Origin: Croceifilum oryzae
GTDB taxonomy: Bacteria; Bacillota; Bacilli; Thermoactinomycetales; Thermoactinomycetaceae
Direction of reading: 5' to 3'
DNA length: 64,000 nt
NCBI RefSeq assembly: GCF_030814315.1
Contig: NZ_JAUSUV010000005.1
Span: 62,001 to 126,000 of the forward strand
The notes below the pieces were generated by a model, which was not told the DNA's origin, did not search any database, and saw only the letters and a list, made by a program, of their open reading frames with translations. The stretch's first letter is position 1; each line of letters starts with the position of its first letter. This document shows positions 60,623 to 64,000 of the stretch, one piece after another. The position numbers were made by a program, and so were the translations under genes.

Positions 60623-61006
60623 ATGTCATACTCTATGAATTATGTAGTGGAGAATGTAAACATAACAGCCAACACACTCAGATATTATGAGAAGGAAGGG
60701 TTGTTAAAAAATATATCTCGTGACTCCAGAGGACGACGAGTATATATCGATGAAAATATGGAGGTATTACATTTTATTCGTTCTCTTAGATTAACAGGGA
60801 TGCCTATTTCCGACATAAAGAAGTATCTGGAGCTAAATGAGCTAGGGGATGAGACGATATCGCAGAGGAAAGAGATGATCCTACAACATAAAACAAAGGT
60901 TCAGGATAAAATTCAGGAGGATCTAAAATATCTAGAAATCATAAGTTATAAAGCAGCTATCTATGAATTGAAGGAAAGAGAATTTAAACAAAAAGATCGC
61001 GGATGA
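60623..61006 (+). CDS. MerR-family transcriptional regulator
   Basis: 127 residues from ATG 60623 (AAAGGAGG at 8 bases; the frame opens at 60572 over the operator). N-terminal MerR domain NITANTLRYYEKEGLL (about 12-27), GRRVYIDENMEVLHFIRSLR, then a coiled-coil dimer helix. No metal-binding cysteines, so it is of the AdhR/aldehyde-sensing type. Divergent from the SDR gene whose promoter has the matching dyad. Confidence 0.9.
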   Translation: MSYSMNYVVENVNITANTLRYYEKEGLLKNISRDSRGRRVYIDENMEVLHFIRSLRLTGMPISDIKKYLELNELGDETISQRKEMILQHKTKVQDKIQEDLKYLEIISYKAAIYELKEREFKQKDRG

Positions 61007-61032
61007 TGGGGGATATGCCTTGATTGGGTACA

Positions 61033-61068
61033 CGAAAAAACCAAGAGGATTTAATCCCCTTGGTTTTC
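61033..61068. terminator. bidirectional terminator
   Basis: AAACCAAGAGGATT and AATCCCCTTGGTTTT (imperfect), T runs both ways, between merR and the protease gene. Confidence 0.82.
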
Positions 61069-61083
61069 GTTTTTCTTACTGAA

Positions 61084-62964
61084 TTACTGATAGTACTTCA
61101 CTTTGTCGATGGTGTAACCATACTTCGTGATGATCCAGTCAGAAACGAGGTTGGCTGTGATGGTGTCGCCATCTACTTCTACCCAGAAATCATTTTTGGT
61201 ACCAGTGAAAGTTGCTTTGGTAGCGCCAGCTTTGTCTTTGATATGAACGAAATCGTAGTTTGCTTCTGTTTCAAGTTTGCTGAAGTGAAGAGCTACTTTT
61301 TGAGCGCCAGCTTTGGTGTAAGTTTGGTTTTCGCTGACACTGTTTCCATAAGGGTGTTTGGTATCGAAACGTTTGTCTTCTTCATGCCAGGAAGCTCCTG
61401 CTGGGAAGTTAGCGGTTAGTTTGTAAGCTTGTGTTTTGCTGGAGGCACCGCTAAATCCAACTACTTTGACATAATAGACTCCTGCTGCAGTGGCATTATA
61501 CGCGATTGCTTCTGGGTTGTTTCCGCCTTTCATGCTCTTTGCTAGTTCTGTTCCAGAAGCGTTGTAGAGATAGAGATCATAGTCACCAGGTAGGTTAGCT
61601 AAGCTGATGTTGACTGCACCAGGTGTACCTACGTTGAATTTGTAGTAGTCTACATCGGTGTTGGTGAAGATGTAGCTATCGTATGCTTTGCCAGAGTTGA
61701 TTGGGCCGTAAGCATTAGCTAAGGTATCGTTTGGCTCGAAGGTATCTTCTTTGTCTCCGCCGCCACCGCCATCATTACGATCATTGATTACAGCGCGGTA
61801 AGCATTTAGACGACCGTATTTCCAGTTAGGACCTGTTCCTGCGATTTGGTCAGCTGTGCCTTCAAGGATCTCACGCACTTCTGTGTGGCTCTTCCCTTGA
61901 GAAGCGACTAAGGCTGCTACCCCAGCGGCATGAGGAGTTGCCATTGAAGTACCACTGTATTTGATATAACCGCCACCCATTTTGGTAGAAATGATATCTA
62001 CACCAGGAGCGGCTACATCTACCCAGTCACCATAAGTGGAGAAGGATGCTTTTGCATCATTGCTATCTGTAGCTGCTACAGCGATACAGTTAGCATAGTA
62101 AGCTGGATAGTTTGGGGCAGTGCTGGGGGTATTACCAGCAGCAGCCATGATCACTACACCTTTACCCCATGCGTAGTTTACGGCATCTTCCAATGCTTGT
62201 GAGCTACCAGAGCCACCTAAGCTCATGTTGATAACTTTAGCACCGTGGTCAGCGGCGTAAGTGATACCATTTGCCACCCACTCATAAGTACCGGAACCGT
62301 TGCTGTCTAATACACGTACTGGCAAGATCTTTACATCAGGAGCTACACCCGCTACACCGATGCCGTTGTTTGTAGTGGCGGCAATGGTTCCTGCTACGTG
62401 GGTACCATGTCCTTGACCATCATCGGCATTGTCATCATTGTCGACAAAGTCGTGTCCGCCGGCGGCTACCTTGCCAGCTAAATCTTCATGGTTCGCTTGG
62501 ACTCCAGTATCCACAACAGCTACAAGAGTGCTGCTGCTACCTTTGGTTACATCCCAAGCTTGAGGGGCTTGCATTTTTTGTGGTCCGTATTGAGCGGAGC
62601 TATATTGTGGATCGTTTGGTGTCCAGAATGCATGTGCCAGTTGGTTCGGTTCTGCATATTCGACCTCTGGCATCTTCGAGTATTGCTCAACTGCTTCTTT
62701 CACCGTTTGATCTTGAATCTTAATGACTTGGAAGCCAAGTTTTTTATTCTCAGAGAGTACGTTTGCATTTTTTGTCTTTAGGAGACTTGCTTTTTTGGAG
62801 GTGCTGATATTTGACTTAAACTTCACGATGATCGAATTCTTGGCTACTTCCGCCGCTTTGCTAACAGGAGCTGCTTGTACGCTTACGGTAGTGGGAGCGA
62901 GTAAAGAGAGCGCTAATCCTACCGCGGCTACCATCGAGCCTACGCGTTTGTACCCCTTCTTCAT
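61084..62964 (-). CDS. secreted subtilisin-like serine protease with PPC domain
   Basis: 626 residues from ATG 62964 (GGGGA before it; the frame extends to 63087). Signal peptide (1-31), I9 propeptide (about 42-110), S8 catalytic domain with Asp152 (VVDTG), His186 (GHGTHVAG) and Ser340 (SGTSMATPH), a Gly linker (about 420-427), a PPC pre-peptidase C-terminal domain (DTFEPNDTLANA, to about 535) and a further beta-sandwich to the end. Thermitase-like. Matures outside the cell. Confidence 0.95.
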   Translation of the reverse strand: MKKGYKRVGSMVAAVGLALSLLAPTTVSVQAAPVSKAAEVAKNSIIVKFKSNISTSKKASLLKTKNANVLSENKKLGFQVIKIQDQTVKEAVEQYSKMPEVEYAEPNQLAHAFWTPNDPQYSSAQYGPQKMQAPQAWDVTKGSSSTLVAVVDTGVQANHEDLAGKVAAGGHDFVDNDDNADDGQGHGTHVAGTIAATTNNGIGVAGVAPDVKILPVRVLDSNGSGTYEWVANGITYAADHGAKVINMSLGGSGSSQALEDAVNYAWGKGVVIMAAAGNTPSTAPNYPAYYANCIAVAATDSNDAKASFSTYGDWVDVAAPGVDIISTKMGGGYIKYSGTSMATPHAAGVAALVASQGKSHTEVREILEGTADQIAGTGPNWKYGRLNAYRAVINDRNDGGGGGDKEDTFEPNDTLANAYGPINSGKAYDSYIFTNTDVDYYKFNVGTPGAVNISLANLPGDYDLYLYNASGTELAKSMKGGNNPEAIAYNATAAGVYYVKVVGFSGASSKTQAYKLTANFPAGASWHEEDKRFDTKHPYGNSVSENQTYTKAGAQKVALHFSKLETEANYDFVHIKDKAGATKATFTGTKNDFWVEVDGDTITANLVSDWIITKYGYTIDKVKYYQ

Positions 62965-63387
62965 CTTACATTCCCCTTTCCCATAGTGGGTTTTGTTTGT
63001 TGGTTTGTGACTTAGCAACATGCGGCATAAAGCATCTACTAAACAGGAGCAAGGCGGGGAACCAGCGATTCGCATGAGTGAGGACATGACGAGATTAAAC
63101 TTTATTAATTTTGTGAAAAATTAATGCGTTAATAGGTTAAAGTAATTTCGGTCACTGGATAGGCTAGATGGTTCTCATTTGAAGACCTCGCTGTTTCTAA
63201 ACCATGTTCGCAGTTCATGTAGATTTAATTGTGTTTCTATTTAGAATATTACATGAAGATGAATGAGATGTAAATGGTTGATTATTCATTTTTTAATTTT
63301 TTTGTTTTAGATATTTAGAGGCAATGTTTCAAACTAATATGAAATGGGTATTAGTGGACAGATTAAAAGGTAGAGAGGGGCTGAAGA
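62965..63387. other. intergenic region, no gene
   Basis: AT-rich divergent region between the protease and the metallo-beta-lactamase-fold gene. It contains the long protease leader; I see no clear promoter hexamers, repeats or ORF. Confidence 0.35.
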
Positions 63388-64000
63388 ATGGCAGATGAGA
63401 ATACGATTGAACGGTTAAAAATATTTCCGAGTATGATTTATCAAACGAATTCGACTGTATTGGTCGGGGAGCATTTCATATTAGTGGTAGATCCGACTTG
63501 GTTTCCTGAGGAAGTTCAAGCGATTCGTGATTATGTAGATCAAGTAAAGGGAGATCGAACGTTATACATTTTTTATACGCATGCCGATTACGATCATATC
63601 ATTGCCGCGGGGCTATTTGCGGATGCGATTCAGATCGGTAGTGTTTCGATGAAAATGTACCCGGAGAAAGAGCGAGAGCTAGAACTAGAACGAACTCGGC
63701 AGTTTGATCGAAATCATTATGTAAAGAGAGAGTACCCTTTGATATTTCCGGAGATTGAGGTTGTCATTACAGAAGATGGACAAGAGATTCAACTAGGTGA
63801 GACCAAGGCAACTTGTTATCTTACTCCAGGGCATACATTTGACGGGGCTATGCTTTATCTACATACGTATGGTGTGTGGATCATGGGCGATCATTTCTCT
63901 GATGTAGAACTTCCTTTGATCGATTCAGTAGCTGACTATAAACAAACTGTATCCAAAGTGATACATTGGTGGGAGAAGATTCAAGGTGAGATAAACTGGA
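63388..64000 (+). CDS. metallo-beta-lactamase-fold hydrolase, C-terminus cut by window end
   Basis: The first 204 codons are present, from ATG 63388 (AGAGGGG). Metal motifs THADYDHI (HxDxDH, about 65-72), TPGHTFDG (His) and IMGDHFSD (Asp) are in order. No stop before the window ends. Generic MBL-fold hydrolase; the variant DYDH and the helical insert with RQFDRNHYVKREYP before the third ligand do not point to a known subfamily. Confidence 0.85.
   Translation, partial: MADENTIERLKIFPSMIYQTNSTVLVGEHFILVVDPTWFPEEVQAIRDYVDQVKGDRTLYIFYTHADYDHIIAAGLFADAIQIGSVSMKMYPEKERELELERTRQFDRNHYVKREYPLIFPEIEVVITEDGQEIQLGETKATCYLTPGHTFDGAMLYLHTYGVWIMGDHFSDVELPLIDSVADYKQTVSKVIHWWEKIQGEINW

Noticed and set aside
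1-64000. CRISPR arrays, tRNA and rRNA genes
   Set aside because: I found no regularly spaced repeats with unique spacers and no cloverleaf or rRNA-like sequence. The fold-back repeats are dispersed, not arrayed.

Overview
The window comes from a low-GC, endospore-forming Firmicute of the order Bacillales. The protease, regulator and menaquinone genes are compatible with Thermoactinomycetaceae, but that placement is inference. Supporting signs are strong GGAGG ribosome sites, a split gerE spore regulator with a sigma-K-type promoter, sdhCAB, uvrC, a YidC lipoprotein, TatA, and menaquinone synthesis by the futalosine route (mqnB-mqnD). I saw no tRNA, rRNA or CRISPR array.

Layout. 1-5 kb: the first codons of an ABC ATPase with its membrane-fusion partner, a polytopic membrane protein, uvrC, and a secreted crystallin-like protein. 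5.2-13.3 kb: a xylose island made of an anchored sugar sensor, YesM-type kinase and YesN-type regulator, followed by xylF, xylG and xylH behind a cre site nested in an inverted repeat. 13.3-17.4 kb: two DUF4309-like lipoproteins and an acyltransferase/carotenoid-desaturase-like pair. 17.4-27 kb: tatA, sdhCAB, yidC, a yebC homologue, two micro-ORF cassettes, signal peptidase I, a DUF1002-like protein, class I fumarase and a zinc-ribbon protein. 27-35.5 kb: HxlR regulator, ImmA/IrrE-like protein, amidase, phosphodiesterase-like protein, M24 peptidase, a chloramphenicol-acetyltransferase-like gene embedded in fold-back repeats, and an Eis-like acetyltransferase.

35.7-41.7 kb holds the most striking feature. 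The spore regulator gerE is cut in two (codons 1-49 at 35703-35849, codons 50-72 at 41667-41738) by a 5.8-kb element. The element carries a serine recombinase, a small companion ORF, a PrnB-like protein, a GNAT, UppP, a 52-residue membrane protein and a secreted two-repeat protein. A 9-bp core (AACGTCATG) lies at both junctions. Recombination across it restores a complete 72-residue GerE reading frame and leaves a circle whose joint has attP-like inverted arms. This is the arrangement of skin-type intervening elements excised during sporulation.

41.8-64 kb: an O-fucosyltransferase-like/TylF-like pair, mqnB-mqnD, a TipA-type MerR regulator, a MarR/DUF3238 divergon with two operators, an orphan BceB-like permease, a FAD monooxygenase with an ABC exporter, a thioesterase, two paralogous lipoproteins behind a metalloprotease gene with an in-frame stop, an XRE-TPR regulator with DPP micro-peptides, an SDR/MerR divergon with operator dyads, a subtilisin-like protease, and the start of a metallo-beta-lactamase-fold gene.

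Two further patterns run across the window. One is a family of 9-14 residue ORFs sharing an [D/E]-P-P motif: two cassettes at 22.8-23.1 kb, and two at the 3' end of the XRE-TPR gene at 59.2 kb. They suggest an undescribed micro-peptide signalling family. The other is a family of 170-270 bp fold-back repeats (32.8, 33.1, 34.0, 54.4 and 59.4 kb, with relics at 10.4 and 31.5 kb).
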